Shown here: in pieces, positions 25,415 to 33,533 of the stretch
Numbering within the stretch: the first letter of the stretch is position 1
Layout: every line of letters begins with the position of its first letter
From: Clostridia bacterium
Lineage (GTDB): Bacteria; Bacillota; Clostridia; Oscillospirales; CAG-272
Assembly (NCBI GenBank): GCA_017646745.1
Contig: JAGCLY010000085.1
Span: 1-48,945 of the forward strand
Length of the DNA stretch: 48,945 bases
Reading direction: 5' to 3'
Notes under the pieces: model-generated
What the model was told of the DNA's origin: nothing
Seen by the model: only the letters and a program-made list of their open reading frames with translations
Databases searched by the model: none
Position numbers and translations under genes: made by a program

Positions 25415-26309
25415 AAATATAATCAAGACCTTTGAGGACGGTGTTACCGTTTTAAAGGGCGTGGACTGTGAGATAAAAAAGGGCGAGGTTGTTGCAATCA
25501 TTGGCCCATCGGGTAGTGGAAAGTCTACTCTTCTTCGCTGTATGAATCTTCTGTGCGTGCCTACCTACGGTGAGGTATGGCTTAAGGATAGTCTGCTTAC
25601 TCCTGTTGATCCTTATCTCCATACCGAGGTTATTGAGGCATCAAACACATATAAAAAGCTTATTGCCGAGGGTATGGATGGCTCCGAGGCAATAAAGAAA
25701 ATCAAGGCAGAGGACCTGCTTAAGGAAAAGTTTTCCTCCGCAGAGGGCAAGGCCTATAAGGCTGAAATTAAGAAAATCTATAACGAAAGTCATATAGATA
25801 TTAATCTGGCAAGACAGCGCATGGGCATGGTTTTCCAGCATTTTAATCTCTTTAACAACCTTACTGTAATGGAAAATCTTACTCTTGCTCCCACTCAGCT
25901 TAAGCTTAAGACTAATGAAGAGGCCGAGCAAATCGCTATGACCTTGCTTAAGAGAATCGGTCTTGAGGATAAGGCTGATGTATATCCCTCCACTCTGTCG
26001 GGCGGACAGAAGCAGAGAATTGCAATAGTCCGTGCTCTTGCAATGAATCCTGATATAATGCTCTTTGACGAGCCTACCTCCGCTCTTGACCCCGAAATGG
26101 TCGGCGAGGTTCTTGATCTTATGAAGCAGCTTGCCGGCGAGGGCATGACCATGGTTATCGTAACTCACGAAATGGGCTTTGCCCGTGAGGTTGCGGATAA
26201 AATTATCTTTATCGACGAGGGCATAATCAAGGAGCAGGGCACTCCCGCCGAGATATTCGGTAACCCCAAGGATGCAAGACTTAAGGACTTCCTCTCTAAG
26301 GTGCTCTAA
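25401..26309 (+). CDS. Amino acid ABC transporter ATP-binding protein with a central insert
   Basis: A 302-residue ATPase, about 60 longer than the family norm. It starts at GTG (25401) inside the permease end. Walker [10 protein letters not shown] is at residues 35-43. The Q-loop [11 protein letters not shown] is near 141-151, the signature [15 protein letters not shown] and Walker [15 protein letters not shown] follow, and the switch His is in [15 protein letters not shown]. The wording matches GlnQ/HisP-type polar amino acid importers. The extra length is a charged, probably helical segment at residues 67-130, between the strand after Walker A and the Q-loop ([14 protein letters not shown] to [13 protein letters not shown]). 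The core is intact, so the subunit should be active. Confidence 0.93.
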   Translation: MISVKNIIKTFEDGVTVLKGVDCEIKKGEVVAIIGPSGSGKSTLLRCMNLLCVPTYGEVWLKDSLLTPVDPYLHTEVIEASNTYKKLIAEGMDGSEAIKKIKAEDLLKEKFSSAEGKAYKAEIKKIYNESHIDINLARQRMGMVFQHFNLFNNLTVMENLTLAPTQLKLKTNEEAEQIAMTLLKRIGLEDKADVYPSTLSGGQKQRIAIVRALAMNPDIMLFDEPTSALDPEMVGEVLDLMKQLAGEGMTMVIVTHEMGFAREVADKIIFIDEGIIKEQGTPAEIFGNPKDARLKDFLSKVL

Positions 26310-26315
26310 TAAAAC

Positions 26316-26351
26316 AAAAAGACTGTTTTCATGGAGAAAACAGTCTTTTTT
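26316..26351 (+). terminator. Terminator of the amino acid importer operon
   Basis: GACTGTTTTC (26321-26330) pairs with GAAAACAGTC (26336-26345), flanked by A and T runs with six T after the stem. The symmetric flanks suggest it also serves the convergent rluD-side operon. Confidence 0.88.
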
Positions 26352-26374
26352 CATACTTTAATTTACATTATTGT

Positions 26375-27313
26375 TTAAATCTGCTCTTTTTCGAGAAGCT
26401 CGAGCGCCTTTTTGAACTCGCTTGGCAGCTCGCATTCAAAGGTCATGCGCTCGCCGGTCTTTGGGTGGGTGAGCGTCAATCTCTTGGCATGCAGCGCCTG
26501 GCCCGAGAATAGGCTGGGATGCTTTTTCTCAAACTGAGTTTTGTTCTTTGCATACACCTCGTCACCCAGCAGAGCGTGACCTGTGTAGGACATATGCACT
26601 CTTATCTGGTGGGTTCTGCCTGTTTCCAGCTCGAGGGCAAGGTAGGATATTCCGCCGTATCTTGCAAGGACTGTGTAGTGTGTTATAGCCTCTCTTGCGG
26701 TGTGATCGCCCGAAAGTATAACCGCCATTTTCTTGCGGTCAACCGGGTGTCGGCCGATAGGATAATTTACAGTACCGTTATCCTCCTTAAATCCGCCTGT
26801 AACAAGGGCTCTGTACTCACGGACAATACCGTGGTGCTTCATCTCCTCGGACAGGGCATTGTGTGCCTCATCGCATTTTGCAACCACCAGCAGACCGGAG
26901 GTATCCTTGTCAATTCTATGCACAATACCCGGGCGCATAACACCACCGATGCCGGAAAGCGAGTCACGGCAGTGGTAGAGCAGGGCGTTTACCAGTGTGC
27001 CGGTATAATTTCCGGGCGCAGGATGTACGACCATTCCCTTGGGCTTGTTGATTACGATGATATAATCGTCCTCATAGACGATGTCCAGGGGTATATTTTC
27101 CGGCAGGGCCTCTGATTCCTTCACCTCGGGCAGGGTGATTTCAATAATATCACCGTTTTTAACCGAGTATTTTTTTGGCTCGGTGCGTCCCGAAACGCTT
27201 ACATGGCCCTCCTCGATAAGCCTCACAGCGGCAGAACGGGTAATTCCCGCTGCCTCGGCGGCAATGGCATCAAGACGCTTACCGACGTCGTCAGTAGCTA
27301 CTGTGTATATCAT
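26375..27313 (-). CDS. rluD: RluD-family 23S rRNA pseudouridine synthase
   Basis: A 312-residue RluA/RluD-type enzyme. An N-terminal S4 domain (KRLDAIAAEAAGITRSAAVR, EEGHVSVSGRTEPKKY) precedes the catalytic domain with VHRIDKDTSGLLVVAK, where the Asp of RIDKDTSG is catalytic. The ending LETGRTHQIRVHMSYTGHAL is conserved. It isomerises uridines in large-subunit rRNA. The ATG overlaps the lspA stop by four bases, the standard lspA-rluD (ylyB) order of Firmicutes. The exact target uridines are not readable. Confidence 0.93.
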   Translation of the reverse strand: MIYTVATDDVGKRLDAIAAEAAGITRSAAVRLIEEGHVSVSGRTEPKKYSVKNGDIIEITLPEVKESEALPENIPLDIVYEDDYIIVINKPKGMVVHPAPGNYTGTLVNALLYHCRDSLSGIGGVMRPGIVHRIDKDTSGLLVVAKCDEAHNALSEEMKHHGIVREYRALVTGGFKEDNGTVNYPIGRHPVDRKKMAVILSGDHTAREAITHYTVLARYGGISYLALELETGRTHQIRVHMSYTGHALLGDEVYAKNKTQFEKKHPSLFSGQALHAKRLTLTHPKTGERMTFECELPSEFKKALELLEKEQI

Positions 27314-27972
27314 TCTTCTGCCTTTGCTTCTTCCTCGGCGGGCTCGGTAATTTCCTCTGCCTCCGCTACGGGAAGAGTGCCTTCTTCAGCCTTAGGCGCT
27401 TCGGTACCTTCTGTTGCCTCAAGTGCTGCAGCCTTCTTTGCCTTTTCAAGGGCGTATTCCTTCTTCAGATCAATGATCAGCGCCAGAATAAGTAGACCTG
27501 CGCCAACGCATACAAAGGAATCCGCACCGTTGAATACAGCGCTCCAGATACCGCAGAAGTCGATAAAGTCAACCACCTCACCAAGGCCGGTGTTGGGGTT
27601 AACGTAGAATCCGATGCCAAGGCGGTCGATCATATTACCGATACCGCCGGAGATAACCATGGACAGAGCTACGCCGTAGAGTATATTCTCTGCGTGGCCG
27701 AGGTACAGGTATGCAACAAATCCGATGATGGCAACGCTGGATATCACGAGGAAAATCCATCTCTGATCCGGACTGTCCATCGAGCCGAAAGCGGCGCCGT
27801 CGTTGGTAAGATAGGTCAGGTGTAAAAAGCCCTTTATCAGCGGAATGGACTGATACAGGCTCATATATTTTGTTACGAGAAATTTCGTAAGCTGGTCAAG
27901 AATTATACCGATCAGGATAATCAGCGAGTATATTGTATAATCCTTTGCTGTTTTCTTTTTAAATAATGTCAT
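27310..27972 (-). CDS. lspA: Signal peptidase II with acidic C-terminal tail
   Basis: A 220-residue lipoprotein signal peptidase, an aspartic protease in the membrane that cleaves prolipoproteins after lipidation. Four membrane helices are visible. The catalytic aspartates are in GNMIDR (D116) and VFNGADS (D151). Residues 170-220 form an extra Ala/Glu/Lys-rich tail not found in ordinary LspA of about 150-170 residues. It would face the cytoplasm after the last helix. It would process the lipoproteins encoded elsewhere in this window. Overlaps rluD by four bases. Confidence 0.95.
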   Translation of the reverse strand: MTLFKKKTAKDYTIYSLIILIGIILDQLTKFLVTKYMSLYQSIPLIKGFLHLTYLTNDGAAFGSMDSPDQRWIFLVISSVAIIGFVAYLYLGHAENILYGVALSMVISGGIGNMIDRLGIGFYVNPNTGLGEVVDFIDFCGIWSAVFNGADSFVCVGAGLLILALIIDLKKEYALEKAKKAAALEATEGTEAPKAEEGTLPVAEAEEITEPAEEEAKAEE

Positions 27973-27985
27973 CTTTTACTCCTTA

Positions 27986-28261
27986 TCAAATGGCCGGCAG
28001 CAAGCTGCTAAGCAGCCAGAGGATAATATAGGTTATTGAAAATGCCCAGTCTATGGGCGAGTCCTGTCCGATATTCAGCCTTACCATAATTGCACGCACG
28101 GGTATAATAAACGGCTCGGTTATGAAAAAGGCTAAAACGTATAAACGGCTTTCGTTGGGATCAACGAAGAAGGGCAGGAGCATACGTATTATCATGGCAA
28201 AGGATACGACCTCCATGACAATAGATACGGTTTTGGCTAAAATGTAAAATATTTCTTCCAT
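27986..28261 (-). CDS. yggT: YggT family membrane protein
   Basis: A 91-residue protein with two membrane helices (VSIVMEVVSFAMIIRMLLPF and a C-terminal WAFSITYIILWLLSSLL). The family hallmark EPFIIPVRAIM lies between them. YggT/YlmG proteins sit in the division and cell-wall cluster downstream of sepF in Firmicutes; the chloroplast relatives affect nucleoid and division-site organisation. AAAGGA precedes the ATG. The usual ylmH and divIVA genes are missing from this copy of the cluster. Confidence 0.9.
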   Translation of the reverse strand: MEEIFYILAKTVSIVMEVVSFAMIIRMLLPFFVDPNESRLYVLAFFITEPFIIPVRAIMVRLNIGQDSPIDWAFSITYIILWLLSSLLPAI

Positions 28262-28281
28262 CTTTTTCCTTTATAAAACAT

Positions 28282-28313
28282 GGGCTGTCGCAAATCGGGA
28301 TTTGCGACAGCCC
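28282..28313 (-). terminator. Perfect 15-bp hairpin after sepF
   Basis: GGGCTGTCGCAAATC (28282-28296) is perfectly complementary to GATTTGCGACAGCCC (28299-28313). Only a short UGUUUU follows on the minus strand, so termination may be partial. It lies in the 157-base spacer between sepF and yggT, whose remaining bases show only a 5-bp CGGGA/TCCCG hairpin. Confidence 0.65.
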
Positions 28314-28418
28314 TCTGAGGCAGGTCGACTTGTATGTCACGCCTAAAAGCAGCCTCGGTAAATGTTTTGTGCTGTAAAACGATGCGGATCGGGAGATATG
28401 TTCCCGCCCTGCAAGGTC

Positions 28419-28829
28419 TTAGTTATCCTCGGAAACGTCTACGTTCTTGGGAGTTATGATGTAGGTGCTCTTAGCAACGTTCTTGATCTCTCCATCGGTG
28501 GAGTAAGTAACTCCGTTAAGGAAATCAAGCATACGTACGGTCTGTACGTTGTCAAGAAGCTCAAGGTTAAGAACTACGGTGCGACCCTCAATAAGATGAT
28601 CTGCGATCTCGCTAACCTCATCAAAGGATGCGGGGCGAACTACCTTAAGCTCGATGTTGCCGTCAGAATCGCCGGTGTTTGCTACAATAGGGGTAGCGGT
28701 TCTTCTAACTTCCTCGTGTCTTTCTGCGTTCATGGGTGAAACCTCCTCATATGCGGGGAAAGAGGGTACATCAGTGCTTTCGTCTGCGCCCTTTCCCTTT
28801 CTTATTTTTTTCATGAAATCCTCAAACAT
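28419..28829 (-). CDS. sepF: Cell division protein SepF
   Basis: A 136-residue SepF. The N-terminal helix (MFEDFMKKIRKG) is the membrane-binding amphipathic peptide, followed by a flexible linker and the FtsZ-binding core (about residues 58-130: IELKVVRPASFDEVSEIAD, ILEGRTVV-like IEGRTVVLNLE, then MLDFLNGVTYSTDG). It tethers FtsZ to the membrane and shapes the ring. It sits 32 bases behind yggS, the standard order. AAAGGA site eleven bases before the ATG. Confidence 0.94.
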   Translation of the reverse strand: MFEDFMKKIRKGKGADESTDVPSFPAYEEVSPMNAERHEEVRRTATPIVANTGDSDGNIELKVVRPASFDEVSEIADHLIEGRTVVLNLELLDNVQTVRMLDFLNGVTYSTDGEIKNVAKSTYIITPKNVDVSEDN

Positions 28830-28861
28830 TTTTGCGGCTTCCTTTCTTTATATGTCTTTTT

Positions 28862-29548
28862 TTATTTTACAAACAATTTTCGTCCCACACGGACCAGCGT
28901 TGAGCCTTCTTCAATGGCAACCCTGTAGCTGTCGCTCATACCCATGGAGAGTATTCCGTCGGTGAAGCATCCCTTTTTGTTCATGCTGTCAAACAGCTCC
29001 TTTGTCAGTTGGAAATAGGGACGAATTTCCTCCGGGTCATCGCACACCGGGCCCATGGTCATAAGACCTGCGACATCGATGGAGCTGAATTCCTTAAGGC
29101 TTTTATAAAATGCCTCTGTGTCCTCGGGCATTATGCCGCCCTTCTGCTCCTCACGGGCAGAATTGACTTCAATCAATACACGCACACGTCTGCCGACACG
29201 CTTCGCCTGCTTATCAATCTCCGCCGCCAGAGCAAGGCTGTCCAGCGAATGGATAAGATCAACCGACTCGATTATCAGCTTGACCTTGTTTCTCTGCAGA
29301 TTGCCTATCTCGTGAAGGCATGGCATATATCCTCTCTCACGAAGAAGATCGCCTCTGCGCCTCAGCTCACCCGGGCGGTTCTCGCCAATATGACTAACGC
29401 CTGCTGACGCCAGAGCAATTAGCTCCTCATCGCTTCCGCTCTTGGTAACAGCGACCAGGGCAACCTCACGTCCTGCCGATATACTAAGCTGTCTGATCTC
29501 ATCAAGAAGACTCAAATAATTGCTCTTAATGTAATCAAAGCCTTCCAT
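28862..29548 (-). CDS. yggS: YggS family PLP homeostasis protein
   Basis: A 228-residue alanine racemase-like barrel protein without the racemase partner domain. It contains VALVAVTKSGSDEELIAL near the start (the Lys of VTKS binds PLP), HIGENRPGEL, LIEVNSAREEQKGG and LSMGMSDSYRVAIEEGSTLVR. It buffers free pyridoxal phosphate in the cytoplasm. A GGAGG site precedes the ATG, and it is the first gene of the yggS-sepF-yggT-lspA-rluD run. Confidence 0.95.
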   Translation of the reverse strand: MEGFDYIKSNYLSLLDEIRQLSISAGREVALVAVTKSGSDEELIALASAGVSHIGENRPGELRRRGDLLRERGYMPCLHEIGNLQRNKVKLIIESVDLIHSLDSLALAAEIDKQAKRVGRRVRVLIEVNSAREEQKGGIMPEDTEAFYKSLKEFSSIDVAGLMTMGPVCDDPEEIRPYFQLTKELFDSMNKKGCFTDGILSMGMSDSYRVAIEEGSTLVRVGRKLFVK

Positions 29549-29608
29549 TTTGCGCCTCCAAAAGAGTTTTTGCGAGCTTTTTAGACAATTTGCATAATAC
29601 TTTATCTT

Positions 29609-29637
29609 ATTATAACATAAGAAAAAAGCTTTTGCAA
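29609..29637 (-). promoter_or_regulatory. Promoter of the yggS-sepF cluster
   Basis: Minus strand TTGCAA (29632-29637), 17-base spacer, perfect TATAAT (29609-29614). Confidence 0.85.
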
Positions 29638-29682
29638 GAGCAAAATAAAATTTTTTAATAAAAATATTATATTTATAAAGTA

Positions 29683-29711
29683 TTGATTTTACATAAATAA
29701 TGTGCTACAAT
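29683..29711 (+). promoter_or_regulatory. Promoter of the mrnC-hisS operon
   Basis: TTGATT (29683-29688), 17-base spacer, TACAAT (29706-29711), divergent from the yggS promoter. Confidence 0.75.
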
Positions 29712-29779
29712 GTAAATGTGAAAAGATGACTTTTTGCTCGGCTTGTAATGGCACGGGCATATTGAAATGGAGATTTACA

Positions 29780-30166
29780 ATGCACGATATACTTATCGGG
29801 GCAAGCCTGCCTACTGCGGCGGCGCTTGCATACCTTGGTGACGCACGTCACTCTCTTTACGTCAGACGTATGCTGGTGAAGAGGGGAATATGCAAATCCG
29901 GCGAGCTTAACGAGGCATCGCTTCGCTACGTTACCGCCGAGGCTCAGGCCGCTATGATGCGTAGGATTGAGCCTTTACTTCTTGACGACGAGCGTGATGT
30001 GTACAGGCGTGCGGCAAATTCCGGCCATCTCAATCGTCCGAGGCATGCATCAGCCGCCGATTACCGTGCGGCAACCGGATTTGAGGCGGTTATCGGTATG
30101 CTTGAGTGGATCGGAGATACCGAGCGTCTTGAGCTGCTTCTAAATGAAGCGCATAAAGAAGATTAA
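29780..30166 (+). CDS. mrnC: Mini-ribonuclease 3
   Basis: A 128-residue RNase III catalytic domain without a double-stranded RNA-binding domain. The motif LAYLGDARHSLYVR is the RNase III signature with its metal-binding Asp, and GHLNRPRHASAADYRAATGFEAVIGML carries the second conserved set. Mini-III trims the ends of 23S rRNA precursors in Firmicutes. I start at 29780 (GGAG seven bases upstream); a frame open from 29702 begins inside the promoter region. It usually follows cysS; here it stands first, 21 bases before hisS. Confidence 0.92.
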   Translation: MHDILIGASLPTAAALAYLGDARHSLYVRRMLVKRGICKSGELNEASLRYVTAEAQAAMMRRIEPLLLDDERDVYRRAANSGHLNRPRHASAADYRAATGFEAVIGMLEWIGDTERLELLLNEAHKED

Positions 30167-30187
30167 TGATTGATTGGAGATATAAAA

Positions 30188-31429
30188 ATGATTCAGAAGA
30201 TTAAAGGAACAATGGATATACTTCCCGAGGAGACTCCCCTGTGGCGTCACATCGAGGGCATTATGCGTGAGGAGGCAGAGAAGTACGGCTACGGCGAGAT
30301 CAGAACTCCCACCTTCGAGAACACAGAGCTCTTTGTAAGAGGTGTTGGCGATACCACCGACGTGGTACAGAAGGAGATGTACACATTTGCTGACAGAGAT
30401 GAGGGCAGAAGCATTTCGCTCCGTCCCGAGGGAACCGCATCTGTAGTTCGTGCTCTTATTGAGAACGGCAGATGCTCTGATCCTATGCCCCTTAAGTATT
30501 ACTATATTATGTCCTGCTTCCGTCACGAGAAGCCCCAGGCGGGCAGAAGCCGTGAGTTCGTTCAGTTCGGTACAGAGATGTTCGGCTCTCATAGCCCTGC
30601 ATCCGATGCTACCGCTATCGCTCTTGCTAACTCGGTGCTCAGAAGACTTGGACTTACTAATGTAAAGCTCCACGTTAATTCCATTGGATGCAAGGAGTGC
30701 CGTCCTAAGTACCGTGCGGCTCTTGTTGAGTATTACAACTCTCATCTTGACACCCTTTGCGATACCTGTAAGACCAGACTTGAGAAAAATCCTCTCCGTC
30801 TGCTCGATTGTAAGAATCCCGATTGCCATGCGCTGGCTGTTAATGCGCCCAAGACCGTGGATCACCTCTGCGAAGGCTGTCAGTCTAACTTTGACATGCT
30901 TAAGAGCGCACTTTCCGCAATGAACATAGATTATGTGGTTGACCCCTCTATCGTTCGTGGTCTTGACTACTATACCGGCACCGTGTTTGAGTTTATTGCC
31001 GAGGGTATCGGCGCACAGTCCACCGTTTGCGGCGGCGGCCGTTATGACGGTCTTGTTTCCTCGCTCGGCGGTCCCGAGCTTCCCGGCATCGGCTTCGGCA
31101 TGGGTATTACCAGGCTTATTCTCGCTATGCGTGAGCTTGGCCTTGACAACATAACTCCCAAGCAGCCTGTGGTATATATTGCGGCTCTTGGTGAGAAGGC
31201 GATGGTCAAGGGTCTTGAGATTACCGAGCGACTTCGCAGAGAGGGCAAGTATGCCGAGTGTGACGTTGTTGGCAGAAGCCTTAAGGCGCAGATGAAGTAC
31301 GCTAACAAGAAGGGCGCAAGATATACACTTATTATCGGTGACAGCGAGGTTGAGGCAGGTGTTGCCCAGCTTCGTGATATGGAAAACGGAGAGCAGAGAG
31401 AGGTTAACCTCGACAGCTTTGCTATTTGA
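30188..31429 (+). CDS. hisS: Histidyl-tRNA synthetase
   Basis: A 413-residue class II synthetase. The sequence opens IQKIKGTMDILPEE. Motif 2 lies around SLRPEGTASVVRALIE. The His-specific motifs are RGLDYYTGTVFEF and CGGGRYDGLVSSLGGP, and motif 3 is GIGFGMGITRLI. The C-terminal anticodon domain (PVVYIAALGEKAMVKGLE onward) is complete. The ATG at 30188 follows TTGGAGAT. No T-box is seen upstream. The stop is one base away from the YgiQ start, implying coupled translation. Confidence 0.97.
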   Translation: MIQKIKGTMDILPEETPLWRHIEGIMREEAEKYGYGEIRTPTFENTELFVRGVGDTTDVVQKEMYTFADRDEGRSISLRPEGTASVVRALIENGRCSDPMPLKYYYIMSCFRHEKPQAGRSREFVQFGTEMFGSHSPASDATAIALANSVLRRLGLTNVKLHVNSIGCKECRPKYRAALVEYYNSHLDTLCDTCKTRLEKNPLRLLDCKNPDCHALAVNAPKTVDHLCEGCQSNFDMLKSALSAMNIDYVVDPSIVRGLDYYTGTVFEFIAEGIGAQSTVCGGGRYDGLVSSLGGPELPGIGFGMGITRLILAMRELGLDNITPKQPVVYIAALGEKAMVKGLEITERLRREGKYAECDVVGRSLKAQMKYANKKGARYTLIIGDSEVEAGVAQLRDMENGEQREVNLDSFAI

Positions 31430-31430
31430 T

Positions 31431-33533
31431 ATGAAAAACAGACTTGATTTCCTTCCGGTAACGCCGGATGATGTTAAGGCCAGAAATTGGTTGGATGTCG
31501 ATTTCGTATATGTGACGGGTGATGCCTACGTGGACCACCCGTCCTTTGGCGTTGCTATTATTTCCCGTGTACTTGAGGCAGAGGGATTCAGGGTTGCCAT
31601 ACTTTCTCAGCCGGATTATAAGAGCACTGAGGATTTCAAGCGCTTTGGCAGACCGAGGCTCGGCTTCCTTGTTACCGGCGGTAACATCGACTCTATGGTT
31701 GCTCACTATACTGTGTCCAAGAAGCGCCGCTCCTATGACTACTATTCCCCCGGCGGAAAAATGGGACTTCGCCCCGACAGGGCGACTATCGTATACTGTA
31801 ACCGTATCCGTGAGGCGTACGGTGATATTCCGATCATTATAGGCGGACTTGAGGCATCTCTGCGTCGATTTGCCCACTATGATTATTGGGAGGACAGGGT
31901 GCGTCGCAGTATCCTCGTTGACTCCCGTGCGGACATTCTTACCTACGGTATGGGTGAGAATATTCTGAGAAGAATCGCTCGTCTGCTTGACAAGGGCGTT
32001 CCAATCAAAAAGATCCGTGACGTGCGTGGATGCGTATACCTTGCCAAGGCCGGTGACACGGTTCATTTTGACTCTGTTGAGGTTGGCGACTACGATCTGC
32101 TTAAGAGCGATAAGGCAGCATATGCCAAGGCCTTTGCCGTTCAGTATAAGAATACCGACTCGGTAAACGGTAAGGCTGTTATTGAGTATTACGGCGATAA
32201 GATGCTTGTACAGAATCCTCCTATGCCCCCTCTTGAGAGAGAGGAGCTGGATGCTGTATACGCTCTGCCTTATGCCAGAGATTTCCATCCCGACTACGAT
32301 GCCCTCGGCGGTGTTCCCGCTATAACCGAGGTCAAGTTCTCTATTACCCACAACCGAGGCTGCTTTGGCGCTTGTAATTTCTGCGCACTTGCCTTCCATC
32401 AGGGCAGAGAGGTTAGATCTCGCAGTGAGGAGAGCGTTATAACCGAGGCAATGAAAATTACCGCTCTGCCTGATTTTAAGGGCTATATTCACGATGTTGG
32501 CGGCCCTACTGCCAACTTCAGATATCCCTCTTGCGATAAGCAGAAGGAAATGGGTGTTTGTAAAAACCGTAAGTGTCTTTCTCCCACCCCATGTAAGCAT
32601 CTTAAGGTTGACCACACCGAGTATGCTCATATGCTCCGTGAGATCGAGGCGCTCCCCGGTATTAAAAAGGTCTTTGTCAGATCGGGCATTCGATTTGATT
32701 ATCTCATATATGACGATGACGACTCCTTCTTCAGACAGATGGTGTCGCACCATGTTTCGGGTCAGCTTAAGGTTGCCCCCGAGCATTGCGCAAACAACAC
32801 TCTTATGATGATGGGTAAGCCTCCTATTGAGGTTTACGAGAAATTCAAGAAAAAGTACTTCGCCCTCTGTGAGGAGGCGGGGCTTGAGCAGTATCTTGTT
32901 CCTTATCTTATGTCCAGCCACCCCGGCACCACCTTGACCGATGCGGTTGAGATGGCTACCTGGCTGAAGAAATGGGGATATATGCCCGAGCAGGTGCAGG
33001 ATTTCTATCCCACCCCCGGTACTATTTCCACAGTAATGTACTACACCGGTATCAATCCTATGAACGGAAAGACGGTGCAGGTTACTACCGATTATCATGA
33101 AAAGCAGCTCCAGCGTGCCCTCCTTCAGTACTCCAAGCCCGAGAATGCAAATCTGGTGCGAGAGGCGCTGAAGCAGGCCGGCAGAGAGGATCTTATTGGC
33201 AATACTCCCGATTGCCTTGTCCGTCCCTCCTTCTCAGGCGGCAGATACGTTCCTGAGAAAAAGACCGCCACAAGATCCAAGTCCTCCGGCAGTAAGAATA
33301 AGAGGTCATCAGCCAGACCTACTCCCGCAGGTGCGCACTCTGTTTTTAGCCATGCACCTGTAAAAAAGGGTAGGAGTAAGTTCGACAGGATTTTTGGCGA
33401 GGATGCCGACCGTATCCGCCGTGAGGCAGATAAAATGTCCTCCTCCCGTAAGGGTGGCTCGGGCAAGAGCAAGGGTGGAAAAAAGGATGTCTCCAAATTT
33501 ATAAAAACTTCCGGCAACGGTAAAAAACGCTAA
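31431..33533 (+). CDS. YgiQ family radical SAM protein
   Basis: A 700-residue UPF0313/YgiQ protein. The N-terminal part (DFLPVTPDDVKARNW, FVYVTGDAYVDHPSFGVAII) is the B12-binding-like region of this family. The radical SAM cluster is CFGACNFCALAFHQGR (CxxxCxxC) in the middle. Other family stretches are GGLEASLRRFAHYDYW, KVAPEHCANNTLMMMGKP and YFALCEEAGLEQYLVPY. A basic Ser/Lys-rich tail (about residues 605-700) follows the catalytic part and looks disordered. The reaction catalysed is unknown. The start at 31431 lacks a ribosome site and is probably translated by coupling to hisS. A weak hairpin terminator may lie at 33644-33657. Confidence 0.9.
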   Translation: MKNRLDFLPVTPDDVKARNWLDVDFVYVTGDAYVDHPSFGVAIISRVLEAEGFRVAILSQPDYKSTEDFKRFGRPRLGFLVTGGNIDSMVAHYTVSKKRRSYDYYSPGGKMGLRPDRATIVYCNRIREAYGDIPIIIGGLEASLRRFAHYDYWEDRVRRSILVDSRADILTYGMGENILRRIARLLDKGVPIKKIRDVRGCVYLAKAGDTVHFDSVEVGDYDLLKSDKAAYAKAFAVQYKNTDSVNGKAVIEYYGDKMLVQNPPMPPLEREELDAVYALPYARDFHPDYDALGGVPAITEVKFSITHNRGCFGACNFCALAFHQGREVRSRSEESVITEAMKITALPDFKGYIHDVGGPTANFRYPSCDKQKEMGVCKNRKCLSPTPCKHLKVDHTEYAHMLREIEALPGIKKVFVRSGIRFDYLIYDDDDSFFRQMVSHHVSGQLKVAPEHCANNTLMMMGKPPIEVYEKFKKKYFALCEEAGLEQYLVPYLMSSHPGTTLTDAVEMATWLKKWGYMPEQVQDFYPTPGTISTVMYYTGINPMNGKTVQVTTDYHEKQLQRALLQYSKPENANLVREALKQAGREDLIGNTPDCLVRPSFSGGRYVPEKKTATRSKSSGSKNKRSSARPTPAGAHSVFSHAPVKKGRSKFDRIFGEDADRIRREADKMSSSRKGGSGKSKGGKKDVSKFIKTSGNGKKR

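Noticed and set aside
29702-29779. Cys-rich N-terminal extension (CKCEKMTFCSACNGTG) of mini-RNase III
   Set aside because: It resembles a zinc motif, but the start overlaps the promoter -10 region and the real ribosome site lies before 29780.
31422-33098. Long minus-strand open frame opposite the YgiQ gene
   Set aside because: Shadow frame without recognisable motifs; the plus-strand frame has the radical SAM cluster and couples to hisS.
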